DNA from: Acanthosepion lycidas
Taxonomy: Eukaryota; Mollusca; Cephalopoda; Sepiida; Sepiidae
Reading direction: 5' to 3'
Assembly (NCBI GenBank): GCA_963932145.1
Contig: OZ010611.1
Location: 56,677,292 to 56,741,291 of the forward strand
DNA length: 64,000 bases
In this document: in pieces, positions 25,701-38,199 of the stretch
How positions within the stretch are numbered: position 1 is the stretch's first letter
Layout: each line of letters starts with the position of its first letter
Program-made: the position numbers and the translations under genes
The notes under the pieces: generated by a model
Seen by the model: the letters and a program-made list of their open reading frames with translations, nothing else
Database searches by the model: none
Told to the model about the DNA's origin: nothing

Positions 25701-27830
25701 ACAGTGAGTTAGGAGAAAAAATTTGTGGGCACAAAATGGGTGATCAGTGTCTTATTCTCTTCTGTTTGTGCCTTGTCTTTAGCTTTTTCTTCTATATTTA
25801 ACTTTATGTAGAGGCTAGTCCCCTTTCTAAATCTTGGTTCGAATTATTTTTCATTCTAATTCGTAGAAATGGAGTAGCGTGCAATGGTGTCGTCTCATAC
25901 AACAGTGAATTAGGAGAAAAAATTTGTGGGCACAAAATGGGTGATCAGTGTCTTATTCTCTTCTGTTTGTGCCTTGTCTTTAGCTTTTTCTTCTATATTT
26001 AACTTTATGTAGAGGCTAGGCCCCCCTCTATATCTTGGTTGAAATTATTTTTCATTCTAATTAATAGAAATGGAGTAGCGTTCAATGGTGTCGACTCATA
26101 CAACAGTGAGTTAGGAGAAAAAATTTGTGGGCACAAAATGGGTGATCAGTGTCTTATTCTCTTCTGTTTATGCCTTGTCTTTAGCTTTTTCTTCTATATT
26201 TAACTTTATGTAGAGGCTAGGCCCCTTTCTAAATCTTCGTTGAAATTATTTTTCCTTCTAATTCATAGAAATGGAGTAGCGTGCAATGGTGTCGTCTCAT
26301 GCAACAGTGAGTTAGGAGAAAAAATTTGTGGGCACAAAATGGGTGATCAGTGTCTTATTCTCTTCTGTTTGTGCCTTGTCTTTAGCTTTTTCTTCTATAT
26401 TTAACTTTATGTAGAGGCTAGTCCCCTTTCTAAATCTTGGTTGGAATTATTTTTCATTCTAATTCGTAGAAATGGAGTAGCGTGCAATGGTGTCGTCTCA
26501 TACAACAGTGAATTAGGAGAAAAAATTTGTGGGCACAAAATGGGTGATCAGTGTCTTATTCTCTTCTGTTTGTGCCTTGTCTTTAGCTTTTTCTTCTATA
26601 TTTAACTTTATGTAGAGGCTAGGCCCCCCTCTAAATCTCGGTTGAAATTATTTTTCATTCTAATTAATAGAAATGGAGTAGCGTTCAATGGTGTCGACTC
26701 ATACAACAGTGAGTTAGGAGAAAAAATTTGTGGGCACAAAATGGGTGATCAGTGTCTTATTCTCTTCTGTTTATGCCTTGTCTTTAGCTTTTTCTTCTAT
26801 ATTTAACTTTATGTAGAGGCTAGGCCCCTTTCTAAATCTTCGTTGAAATTATTTTTCATTCTAATTAATAGAAATGGAGTAGCAGGCAATGGTGTCGTCT
26901 CATACAACAGTGAGTTAGTAGAAAAAATTTGTGGGCACAAAATGGGTGATCAGTGTCTTATTCTCTTCTGTTTGTACCTTGTCTTTAGCTCTTTCTTCTA
27001 TATTTAACTTTATGTAGAGGTTAGGCCCCTTTTTAAATCTTGGTTGGAATTATTTTTCATTCTATTTCATAGAAATGGAGTAGCGTGCAATGGTGTCGTC
27101 TCATACAACTGTGAGTTAGCAGATAAAATTTGTGGGCACAAAATGGGTGATCAGTGTCTTATTCTCTTCTGTTTATGCCTTGTCTTTAGCTTTTTCTTCT
27201 ATATTTAACATTATGTAGAGGCTAGGCCCCCCTCTAAATCTTGGTTGAAATTATTTTTCATTCTAATTAATAGAAATGGAGTAGCGTTCAATGGTGTCGA
27301 CTCATACAACAGTGAGTTAGGAGAAAAAATTTGTGGGCACAAAATGGGTGATCAGTGTCTTATTCTCTTCTGTTTATGCCTTGTCTTTAGCTTTTTCTTC
27401 TATATTTAACTTTATGTAGAGGCTAGGCCCCTTTCTAAATCTTCGTCGAAATTATTTTTCCTTCTAATTCATAGAAATGGAGTAGCGTGCAATGGTGTCG
27501 TCTCATGCAACAGTGAGTTAGGAGAAAAAATTTGTGGGCACAAAATGGGTGATCAGTGTCTTATTCTCTTCTGTTTGTGCCTTGTCTTTAGCTTTTTCTT
27601 CTATATTTAACTTTATGTAGAGGCTAGTCCCCTTTCTAAATCTTGGTTGGAATTATTTTTCATTCTAATTCGTAGAAATGGAGTAGCGTGCAATGGTGTC
27701 GTCTCATACAACAGTGAATTAGGAGAAAAAATTTGTGGGCACAAAATGGGTGATCAGTGTCTTATTCTCTTCTGTTTGTGCCTTGTCTTTAGCTTTTTCT
27801 TCTATATTTAACTTTATGTAGAGGCTAGGC
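22740..27830. repeat. Trimer/tetramer higher-order repeat, right core
   Basis: This is the longest regular stretch of zone B. The catgcaac marker is at 22,882, 23,485, 24,288, 24,891, 25,695, 26,298 and 27,504, giving steps of 603, 803, 603, 804, 603 and 1,206 bp. The 804-bp steps hold one additional monomer. The gtcgactc marker of type c is in step with this. The insert near 25.0-25.5 kb (agcaggcaatgg, then ctgtgagttagcagataaaa) is repeated near 26.9-27.3 kb, so a longer unit of about nine monomers was also copied. Confidence 0.85.
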
Positions 27831-30800
27831 CCCCCTCTAAATCTTGGTTGAAATTATTTTTCATTCTAATTCATAGAAAAGGAGTAGCGTGCAATGGTGT
27901 CGTCTCATACAACAGTGAGTTAGTAGAAAAAATTTGTGGGCACAAAATGGGTGATCAGTGTCTTATTCTCTTCTGTTTGTGCCTTGTCTTTAGCTTTTTC
28001 TTCTATATTTAAATTTATGTAGAGGCTAGGCCCCCCTCTAAATCATCGTTGAAATTATTTTTCATTCTAATTAATAGAAATGGAGTAGCGTGAAATGGTG
28101 TCGTCTCATAAAAATGTGAGTTAGCAGATAAAATTTGTGGGCACAAAATGGGTGATCAGTGTCTTATTCTCTTCTGTTTATGCCTTGTCTTTAGTTTTTT
28201 CTTCTATATCTAACTTTATATAGAGGCTAGTCCCCTTTCTAAATCTTGGTTGAAATTATTTTTCATTCTAATTCATAGAAATGGAGTAGCATGCAATGGT
28301 GTCGTCTCATACAACAGTGAGTTAGGAGAAAAAATTGTGGGCACAAAATGGGTGATCAGGGTCTTATTCTCTTCTGTTTGTGCCTTGTCTTTAGCTTTTT
28401 CTTCTATATTTAACTTTATGTAGAGGCTAGGCCACCTTCTAAATCTTGGTTGAAATTATTTTTCATTCTAATTAATAGAAATGGAGTAGCAGGCAATGGT
28501 GTCGTCTCATACAACAGTGAGTTAGTAGAAAAAAATTGTGGGCACAAAATGGGTGATCAGTGTCTTATTCTCTTCTGTTTGTACCTTGTCTTTAGCTTTT
28601 TCTTCTATATTTAACTTTATGTAGAGGCTAGGCCCCCCTCTAAATCTTGGTTGAAATTATTTTTCATTCTAATTAATAGAAATCGAGTAGCGTGCAATGG
28701 TGTCGTCTCATACAACTGTGAGTTAGCAGATAAAATTTGTGGGCACAAAATGGGTGATCAGTGTCTTATCCTCTTCTGTTTGTGCCTTGTCTTTAGCTTT
28801 TTCTTCTATATTTAACATTATGTAGAGGCTAGGACCCCCTCTAAATTTTGGTTGAAATTATTTTTCATTCTAATTCATAGAAATGGAGTCGCGTGCAATG
28901 GTGTCGTCTCATACAACAGTGAGGTAGGAGAAAAAATTTGTTGGCACAAAATGGGTGATCAGTGTCTTATTCTCTTCTTATTGTGCCTTGTCTTTTGCTT
29001 TTTCTTCTATATTGAACTTTATGTATAGGCTAGGCCTCCCTCTAAATCTTGGTTGAAATTATTTTTCATTCTATTTAATAGAAATGGAGTAGCGTTCAAT
29101 GGTGTCGACTCATACAACAGTGAGTTAGGAGAAAAAATTTGTGGGCACAAAATGGGTGATCAGTGTCTTATTCTCTTCTGTTTATGCCTTGTCTTTAGCT
29201 TTTTCTTCTATATTTAACTTTATGTAGAGGCTAGGCCCCTTTCTAAATCTTCGTTGAAATTATTTTTCCTTCTAATTCATAGAAATGGAGTAGCGTGCAA
29301 TGGTGTCGTCTCATGCAACAGTGAGTTAGGAGAAAAAATTTGTGGGCACAAAATGGGTGATCAGTGTCTTATTCTCTTCTGTTTGTGCCTTGTCTTTAGC
29401 TTTTTCTTCTATATTTAACTTTATGTAGAGGCTAGTCCCCTTTCTAAATCTTGGTTGGAATTATTTTTCATTCTAATTCGTAGAAATGGAGTAGCGTGCA
29501 ATGGTGTCGTCTCATACAACAGTGAATTAGGAGAAAAAATTTGTGGGCACAAAATGGGTGATCAGTGTCTTATTCTCTTCTGTTTGTGCGTTGTCTTTAG
29601 CTTTTTCTTCTATATTTAACATTATGTAGAGGCTAGGCCCCCCTCTAAATCTTGGTTGAATTTATTTTTCATTCTAATTCATAGAAATGGAGTAGCGTGC
29701 AATTGTGTCGTCTCATACAACAGTGAGTTAGGAGAAAAAATTTGTGGGCACAAAATCTGTGATCAGTGTCTTATTCTCTTCTGTTTGTGCCTTGTCTTTA
29801 GCTTTTTCTTCTATATTTAACTTTATGTAGAGGCTAGGCCCCTTTCTAAATCTTCGTTGAAATTATTTTTCCTTCTAATTCATAGAAATGGAGAAGCGTG
29901 CAATGGTGTCGTCTCATGCAACAGTGAGTTAGGAGAAAAATTTTGTGGGCACAAAATGGGTGATCAGTGTCTTATCCTCTTCAGTTTTTGCCTTGTCTTT
30001 AGCTTTTTCTTCTATATTTAACTTTATGTAGAGGCTAGGCCCCCCTCTAAATCTTGGTTGAAATTATTTTTCATTCTAATTAATAGAAATGGAGTAGCGT
30101 TCAATGGTGTCGTCTCATACAACAGTGAGTTAGGAGAAAAAATTTGTGGGCACAAATATGTGATCAGTGTCTTATTCTCTTCTGTTTGTGCCTTGTCTTT
30201 AGCTTTTTCTTCTATATTTAACTTTATGTAGAGGCTAGGCCCCTTTCTAAATCTTCGTTGAAATTATTTTTCCTTCTAATTCATAGAAATGGAGAAGCGT
30301 GCAATGGTGTCGTCTCATGCAACAGTGAGTTAGGAGAAAAATTTCGTGGGCACAAAATGGGTGATCAGTGTCTTATCCTCTTCTGTTTGTGCCTTGTCTT
30401 TAGCTTTTTCTTCTATATTTAACTTTATGTAGAGGCTAGGCCCCCCTCTAAATCTTGGTTGAAATTATTTTTCATTCTAATTCATAGAAATGGAGTAGCG
30501 TTCAATGGTGTCGTCTCATACAACAGTGAGTTAGGAGAAAAAATTTGTGGGCACAAAATGGGTGATCAGTGTCTTATTCTCTTCTGTTTTAGCCTTGTCT
30601 TTAGCTTTTTCTTCTAGATTTAACTTTATGTAGAGGGTAGGCCCCTTTCTAAATCTTCGTTGAAATTATTTTTCCTTCTAATTCGTAGAAATGGAGTAGC
30701 GTGCAATGGTGTCGTCTCATGCAACAGTGAGTTAGGAGAAAAAATTTGTGGGCACAAAATGGGTGATCAGTGTCTTATTCTCTTCTGTTTGTGCCTTGTC

Positions 30801-31040
30801 TTTAGCTTTTTCTTCTATATTTAACTTTATGTAGAGGCTAGTACCCTTTCTAAATCTGGGTTTGAATTATTTTTCATTCTAATTCGTAGAAATGGAGTAG
30901 CGTGCAATGGTGTCGTCTCATACAACAGTGAGTTAGTAGAAAAAATTTGTGGGCACAAAATGGGTGATCAGTGTCTTATTCTCTTCTGTTTGTGCCTAGT
31001 CTTTAGCTTTTTCTTCTATATTTAACTTTATGTAGAGGCT

Positions 31041-31900
31041 AGGCCCCGCTCTAAATCTTGGATAAATTATTTTTTATTCTAATTCATAGAAATGGAGTAG
31101 CGTGCAATGGTGTCGTCTCAGACAACAGTGAGTTAGGAGAAGAATTTCGTGGGCACAAAGTGGGTGATCAGTGTCTTATTCTCTTCTGTTTGTGCCTTGT
31201 CTTTAGCTTTTTCTTCTATATTTAACTTTATGTAGAGGCTAGGCCCCGCTCTAAATCTTGGTTAAAATTATTTTTTATTCTAATTCATAGAAATGGAGTA
31301 GCGTGCAATGGTGTCGTCTCATACAACAGTGAGTTAGGAGAAGAATTTCGTGGGCACAAAGTGGGTGATCAGTGTCTTATTCTCTTCTGTTTGTGCCTTG
31401 TCTTTAGCTTTTTCTTCTATATTTAACTTTATGTAGAGGCTAGGCCCCGCTCTAAATCTTGGTTAAAATTATTTTTTATTCTAATTCATAGAAATGGAGT
31501 AGCGTGCAATGGTGTCGTCTCATACAACAGTGAGTTAGGAGAAGAATTTCGTGGGCACAAAGTGGGTGATCAGTGTCTTATTCTCTTCTGTTTGTGCCTT
31601 GTCTTTAGCTTTTTCTGCTATATTTAACTTTATGTAGAGGCTAGGCCCCGCTCTAAATCTTGGTTAAAATTATTTTTTATTCTAATTCATAGAAATGGAG
31701 TAGCGTGCAATGGTGTCGACTCATACAACAGTGAGTTAGGAGAAGAATTTCGTGGCCACAAAGTGGGTGATCAGTGTCTTATTCTCTTCTGTTTGTGCCT
31801 TGTCTTTAGCTTTTTCTTCTATATTTAACTTTATGTAGAGGCTAGGCCCCGCTCTAAATCTTGGTTAAAATTATTTTTCATTCTAATTCATAGAAATGGA
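31041..31900. repeat. Zone C: single-monomer tandem amplification
   Basis: Five consecutive monomers share ggccccgctct, ggttaaaatt with ttttttattc, and gagaagaatttcgtgg with cacaaagtggg. The ggccccgc marker occurs at 31,041, 31,241, 31,442, 31,643 and 31,844. The first step is 200 bp because of one lost base in ggataaatt. The copies are nearly identical, unlike their mixed neighbours, so they probably arose by recent amplification of one monomer. The last copy has ttttcattc instead of ttttttattc and marks the transition. A single similar monomer sits at about 20,590-20,790. Confidence 0.88.
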
Positions 31901-33429
31901 GTAGCGTGCAATGGTTTCGTCTCATACAACAGTGAGTTAGTAGAAAAAATTTGTGGGCACAAAATGGGTGATCAGTGTCTTATTCTCTTCTGTTTGTACC
32001 TTGTGTTTAGCTTTTTCTTCTATATTTAACTTTATGTAGAGGCTAGGCCCCTTTTTAAATCTTGGTTGGAATTATTTTTCATTCTAATTCATAGAAATGG
32101 AGTAGCGTGCAATGGTGTCGTCTCATACAACTGTGAGTTAGCAGATAAAATTTGTGGGCACAAAATGGGTGATCAGTGTCTTATTCTCTTCTGTTTATGC
32201 CTTGTCTTTAGCTTTTTCTTCTATATTTAACTTTATGTAGAGGCTAGGCCCCCCTCTAAATCTTGGTTGAAATTATTTTTCATTCTAATTCATAGAAATG
32301 GAGTAGCGTGCAATGGTGTCGTCTCATACAACAGTGAGTTAGGAGAAAAAATTTGTGGGCACAAAATTGGTGATCAGTGTCTTATTCTCTTCTGTTTGTG
32401 CCTTGTCTTTAGCTTTTTCTTCTGTATTTAACTTTATGTAGAGGCTAGGCCCCCCTCTAAATCTTGGTTGAAATTATTTTTCATTCTAATTCATAGAAAT
32501 GGAGTAGCGTGCAATGGTGTCGTCTCATAGAACAGTGAGGTAGGAGAAAAAATTTGTTGGCACAAAATGGGTGATCAGTGTCTTATTCTCTTCTGTTTGT
32601 GCCTTGTCTTTAGCTTTTTCTTCTATATTTAACTTTATGTAGAGGCTAGGCCCCCCTCTAAATCTTGGTTGAAATTATTTTTCATTCTAATTCATAGAAA
32701 TGGAGTAGCGTGCAATGGTTTCGTCTCATACAACAGTGAGTTAGGGGAAAAAATTTGTGGGCACAAAATGGGTGATCAGTGTCTTATTCTCTTCTGTTTG
32801 TGCCTTGTCTTTAGCTTTTTCTTCTATATGTAACTTTATGTAGAGGCTAGGCCCCCCTCTAAATCTTGGTTGAAATTATTTTTCATTCTAATTCATAGAA
32901 ATGGAGTAGCGTGCAATGGTGTCGTCTCATAGAACAGTGAGGTAGGAGAAAAAATTTGTTGGCACAAAATGGGTGATCAGTGTCTTATTCTCTTCTGTTT
33001 GTGCCTTGTCTTTAGCTTTTTCTTCTATATTTAACTTTATGTAGAGGCTAGGCCCCCCTCTAAATCTTGGTTGAAATTATTTTTCATTGTAATTAATAGA
33101 AATGGAGTAGCGATCAAAGGTGTCGTCTCAAACAACAGTGAGTTAGGAGAAAAAATTTGTGGGCACAAAATTGGTGATCAGTGCCTTATTCTCTTCTGTT
33201 TTTGCCTTGTTTTTAGCTTTTCCTTCTATATTTAACTTTATGTAGATGCTAGGCCCCCCTCTAAATCGTGGTTGAAATTATTTTTCATTCTAATTAATAG
33301 AAATGGAGTAGCGTGCAATGGTGTCGTCTCATACAACTGTGAATTAGCAGATAAAATATGTGGGCACAAAATGGGTGATCAGTGTCTTATTCTCTTCGGT
33401 TTATGCCTTGTCTTTAGCTTTTTCTTCTA

Positions 33430-34240
33430 TATTTAACTTTATGTAGAGGCTAGGCCCCCCTCTAAATCTTGGTTGAAATTATTTTTCATTCTAATTCATA
33501 GAAATGGAGTAGCGTGCAATGGTGTCGTCTCATACAACAGTGAGTTAGTAGAAAAAATTTGTGGGCACAAAATGGGTGATAAGTGTCTTATTCTCTTCTG
33601 TTTGTACCTTGTGTTTAGCTTTTTCTTCTATATTTAACTTTATGTAGAGGCTAGGCCCCTTTTTAAATCTTGGTTGGAATTATTTTTCATTCTAATTCAT
33701 AGAAATGGAGTAGCGTGCAATGGTGTCGTCTCATACAACTGTGAGTTAGCAGATAAAATTTGTGGGCACAAAATGGGTGATCAGTGTCTTATTCTCTTCT
33801 GTTTATGCCTTGTCTTCAGCTTTTTCTTCTATATTTAACTTTATGTAGAGGCTAGGCCCCCCTCTAAATCTTGGTTGAAATTATTTTTCATTCTAATTCA
33901 TAGAAATGGAGTAGCGTGCAATGGTGTCGTCTCATACAACAGTGAGTTAGTAGAAAAAATTTGTGGGCACAAAATGGGTGATAAGTGTCTTATTCTCTTC
34001 TGTTTGTACCTTGTGTTTAGCTTTTTCTTCTATATTTAACTTTATGTAGAGGCTAGGCCCCTTTTTAAATCTTGGTTGGAATTATTTTTCATTCTAATTC
34101 ATAGAAATGGAGTAGCGTGCAATGGTGTCGTCTCATACAACTGTGAGTTAGCAGATAAAATTTGTGGGCACAAAATGGGTGATCAGTGTCTTATTCTCTT
34201 CTGTTTATGCCTTGTCTTCAGCTTTTTCTTCTATATTTAA
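33430..34240. repeat. Tandem dimer (402-bp) duplication
   Basis: The linked variants gtgataagtg and gtaccttgtgtttag, followed by ccttttta, ctgtgagttagcagataaaa and gtcttcagc, appear twice in immediate succession. The gataag marker is at 33,578 and 33,980, exactly 402 bp apart. The two dimers are almost identical. Confidence 0.85.
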
Positions 34241-35480
34241 CTTTATGTAGAGGGTAGGCCCCCCTCTAAATCTTGGTTGAAATTATTTTTCATTCTAATT
34301 CATAGAAATAGAGTAGCGTGCAATGGTGTCGTCTCATACAACAGTGAGTTAGGAGAAAAAAATTTGTGGGCACAAAATTGGTGATCAGTGTCTTATTCTC
34401 TTCTGTTTGTGCCTTGTCTTTAGCTTTTTCTTCTGTATTTAACTTTATGTAGAGGCTAGGCCCCCCTCTAAATCTTGGTTGAAATTATTTTTCATTCTAA
34501 TTAATAGAAATGGAGTAGCGTGCAATGGTTTCGTCTCATACAACAGTGAGTTAGGAGAAGAATTTCATGGCCACAAAGTGGGTGATCAGTGTCTTATTCT
34601 CTTCTGTTTGTGCCTTGTCTTTAGCTTTTTCTTCTATATTTAACTTTATGTAGAGGCTAGGCCCCGCTCTAAATCTTGGTTAAAATTATTTTTCATTCTA
34701 ATTCATAGAAATGGAGTAGCGTGCAATTGTGTCGTCTCATACAACAGTGAGTTAGGAGAAAAAATTTGTGGGCACAAAATGGGTGATCAGTGTCTTATTC
34801 TCTTCTGTTTGTGCCTTGTCTTTAGCTTTTTCTTCTATATTTAACTTTATGTAGAGGCTAGGCCCCCCTCTAAATCTTGGTTGAAATTATTTTTCATTCT
34901 AATTAATAGAAATGGAGTAGCGTGCAATGGTGTCGTCTCATAGAACAGTGAGGTAGGAGAAAAAATTTGTTGGCACAAAATGGGTGATCAGTGTCTTATT
35001 CTCTTCTGTTTGTGCCTTGTCTTTAGCTTTTTCTTCTATATTTAACTTTATGTAGAGGCTAGGCCCCCCTCTAAATCTTGGTTGAAATTATTTTTCATTC
35101 TAATTCATAGAAATGGAGTAGCGTGCAATGGTTTCGTCTCATACAACAGTGAGTTAGGGGAAAAAATTTGTGGGCACAAAATGGGTGATCAGTGTCTTAT
35201 TCTCTTCTGTTTGTGCCTTGTCTTTAGCTTTTTCTTCTATATGTAACTTTATGTAGAGGCTAGGCCCCCCTCTAAATCTTGGTTGAAATTATTTTTCATT
35301 CTAATTCATAGAAATGGAGTAGCGAGCAATGGTGTCGTCTCATAGAACAGTGAGGTAGGAGAAAAAATTTGTTGGCACAAAATGGGTGATCAGTGTCTTA
35401 TTCTCTTCTGTTTGTGCCTTGTCTTTAGCTTTTTCTTCTATATTTAACTTTATGTAGAGGCTAGGCCCCCCTCTAAATCT
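34060..35480. repeat. Seven-monomer block, copy 1
   Basis: The block runs from gtcttcagc through aaatagagtag, tctgtattt, ggtttcgtctc with gaagaatttcatgg, gcaattgtg, atagaacag, gttagggg and atatgtaac. The same order is found at about 36,680-38,095, offset by about 2,614 bp. The edges are placed where the variants stop matching and are accurate to about one monomer. Confidence 0.78.
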
Positions 35481-36679
35481 TGGTTGAAATTATTTTTCAT
35501 TGTAATTAATAGAAATGGAGTAGCGATCAAAGGTGTCTTCTCAAACAACAGTGAGTTAGGAGAAAAAATTTGTGGGCACAAAATGGGTGATCAGTGTCTT
35601 ATTCTCTACTGTTTGTGCCTTGTCTTTAGCTTTTTCTTCTATATTTAACTTTATGTAGAGGCTAGGCCCCCCTCTAAATCTTGGTTGCCATTATTTTTCA
35701 TTCTAATTAATAGAAATGGAGTAGCGTGCAATGGTGTCGTCTCATACAACTGTGAGTTAGCAGATAAAATTTGTGGGTACAAAATGGGTGATCAGTGTCT
35801 TATTCTCTTCTGTTTGTGCCTTGTCTTTAGCTTTTTCTTCTATATTTAACTTTATGTAGAGGCTAGGCCCCCCTCTAAATCTTGGTTGAAATTATTTTTC
35901 ATTCTAATTCATAGAAATGGAGTAGCGTGCAATGGTGTCGTCTCATAGAACAGTGAGGTAGGAGAAAAAATTTGTTGGCACAAAATGGGTGATCAGTGTC
36001 TTATTCTCTTCTGTTTGTGCCTTGTCTTTAGCTTTTTCTTCTATATTTAACTTTATGTAGAGGCTAGGCCCCCCTCTAAATCTTGGTTGAAATTATTTTT
36101 CATTCTAATCCATAGAAATGGAGTAGCGTGCAATGGTTTCGTCTCATACAACAGTGAGTTAGGGGAAAAAATTTGTGGGCACAAAATGGGTGATCAGTGT
36201 CTTATTCTCTTCTGTTTGTGCCTTGTCTTTAGCTTTTTCTTCTATATGTAACTTTATGTAGAGGCTAGGCCCCCCTCTAAATCTTGGTTGAAATTATTTT
36301 TCATTCTAATTCATAGAAATGGAGTAGCGTGCAATGGTGTCGTCTCATAGAACAGTGAGGTAGGAGAAAAAATTTGTTGGCACAAAATGGGTGATCAATG
36401 TCTTATTCTCTTCTGTTTGTGCCTTGTCTTTAGCTTTTTCTTCTATATTTAACTTTATGTAGAGGCTAGGCCCCCCTCTAAATCTTGGTTGAAATTATTT
36501 TTCATTGTAATTAATAGAAATGGAGTAGCGATCAAAGGTGTCGTCTCAAACAACAGTGAGTTAGGAGAAAAAATTTGTGGGCACAAAATTGGTGATCAGT
36601 GCCTTATTCTCTTCTGTTTTTGCCTTGTTTTTAGCTTTTCCTTCTATATTTAACTTTATGTAGATGCTAGGCCCCCCTC

Positions 36680-38095
36680 TAAATCTTGGTTGGAATTATT
36701 TTTCATTCTAATTCATAGAAATGGAGTAGCGTGCAATGGTGTCGTCTCATACAACTGTGAGTTAGCAGATAAAATTTGTGGGCACAAAATGGGTGATCAG
36801 TGTCTTATTCTCTTCTGTTTATGCCTTGTCTTCAGCTTTTTCTTCTATATTTAACTTTATGTAGAGGCTAGGCCCCCCTCTAAATCTTGGTTGAAATTAT
36901 TTTTCATTCTAATTCATAGAAATAGAGTAGCGTGCAATGGTGTCGTCTCATACAACAGTGAGTTAGGAGAAAAAAATTTGTGGGCACAAAATTGGTGATC
37001 AGTGTCTTATTCTCTTCTGTTTGTGCCTTGTCTTTAGCTTTTTCTTCTGTATTTAACTTTATGTAGAGGCTAGGCCCCCCTCTAAATCTTGGTTGAAATT
37101 ATTTTTCATTCTAATTAATAGAAATGGAGTAGCGTGCAATGGTTTCGTCTCATACAACAGTGAGTTAGGAGAAGAATTTCGTGGCCACAAAGTGGGTGAT
37201 CAGTGTCTTATTCTCTTCTGTTTGTGCCTTGTCTTTAGCTTTTTCTTCTATATTTAACTTTATGTAGAGGCTAGACCCCGCTCTAAATCTTGGTTAAAAT
37301 TATTTTTCATTCTAATTCATAGAAATGGAGTAGCGTGCAATTGTGTCGTCTCATACAACAGTGAGTTAGGAGAAAAAATTTGTGGGCACAAAATGGGTGA
37401 TCAGTGTCTTATTCTCTTCTGTTTGTGCCTTGTCTTTAGCTTTTTCTTCTATATTTAACTTTATGTAGAGGCTAGGCCCCCCTCTAAATCTTGGTTGAAA
37501 TTATTTTTCATTCTAATTAATAGAAATGGAGTAGCGTGCAATGGTGTCGTCTCATAGAACAGTGAGGTAGGAGAAAAAATTTGTTGGCACAAAATGGGTG
37601 ATCAGTGTCTTATTCTCTTCTGTTTGTGCCTTGTCTTTAGCTTTTTCTTCTATATTTAACTTTATGTAGAGGCTAGGCCCCCCTCTAAATCTTGGTTGAA
37701 ATTATTTTTCATTCTAATTCATAGAAATGGAGTAGCGTGCAATGGTTTCGTCTCATACAAGTTAGGGGAAAAAATTTGTGGGCACAAAATGGGTGATCAG
37801 TGTCTTATTCTCTTCTGTTTGTGCCTTGTCTTTAGCTTTTTCTTCTATATGTAACTTTATGTAGAGGCTAGGCCCCCCTCTAAATCTTGGTTGAAATTAT
37901 TTTTCATTCTAATTCATAGAAATGGAGTAGCGTGCAATGGTGTCGTCTCATAGAACAGTGAGGTAGGAGAAAAAATTTGTTGGCACAAAATGGGTGATCA
38001 GTGTCTTATTCTCTTCTGTTTGTGCCTTGTCTTTAGATTTTTCTTCTATATTTAACTTTATGTAGAGGCTAGGCCCCCCTCTAAATCTTGGTTGA
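36680..38095. repeat. Seven-monomer block, copy 2
   Basis: This is the counterpart of the 34,060-35,480 block. It differs by gctagacccc for gctaggcccc, gcgtgcaat for gcgagcaat near its end, and a 6-bp loss near 37,760 where catacaacagtgagtt is reduced to catacaagtt. That loss is private to this copy, so it happened after the duplication. Confidence 0.78.
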
Positions 38096-38199
38096 AATTA
38101 TTTTTCATTCTAATTCATAGAAATGGAGTAGTGTGCAATGGTGTCGTCTCATACAACAGTGAGTTAGGAGAAAAAATTTGTGGGCACAAAATGTGTGAT

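Larger units (their letters stand above)
16400..30800. repeat. Zone B: three-type, mainly trimer higher-order repeat
   Basis: Three monomer types follow one another. Type a has aatcttcgttg, tttccttc and catgcaacag. Type b has aggctagtcccc, ggttggaatt, attcgtag and gtgaattagg. Type c has ggcccccctct, attaatag, gcgttcaatgg and gtcgactc with ctgtttatgcc. The catgcaac marker lies at 17,257, 18,864, 19,467, 20,069, 22,882, 23,485, 24,288, 24,891, 25,695, 26,298, 27,504, 29,312, 29,915, 30,317 and 30,718. Spacings are mostly about 603 bp, with 804, 1,206 and 1,808 bp where an extra block is present and about 402 bp at the right end. Early and late parts (16.4-18 kb, 29.6-30.8 kb) are less regular. 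Confidence 0.88.
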
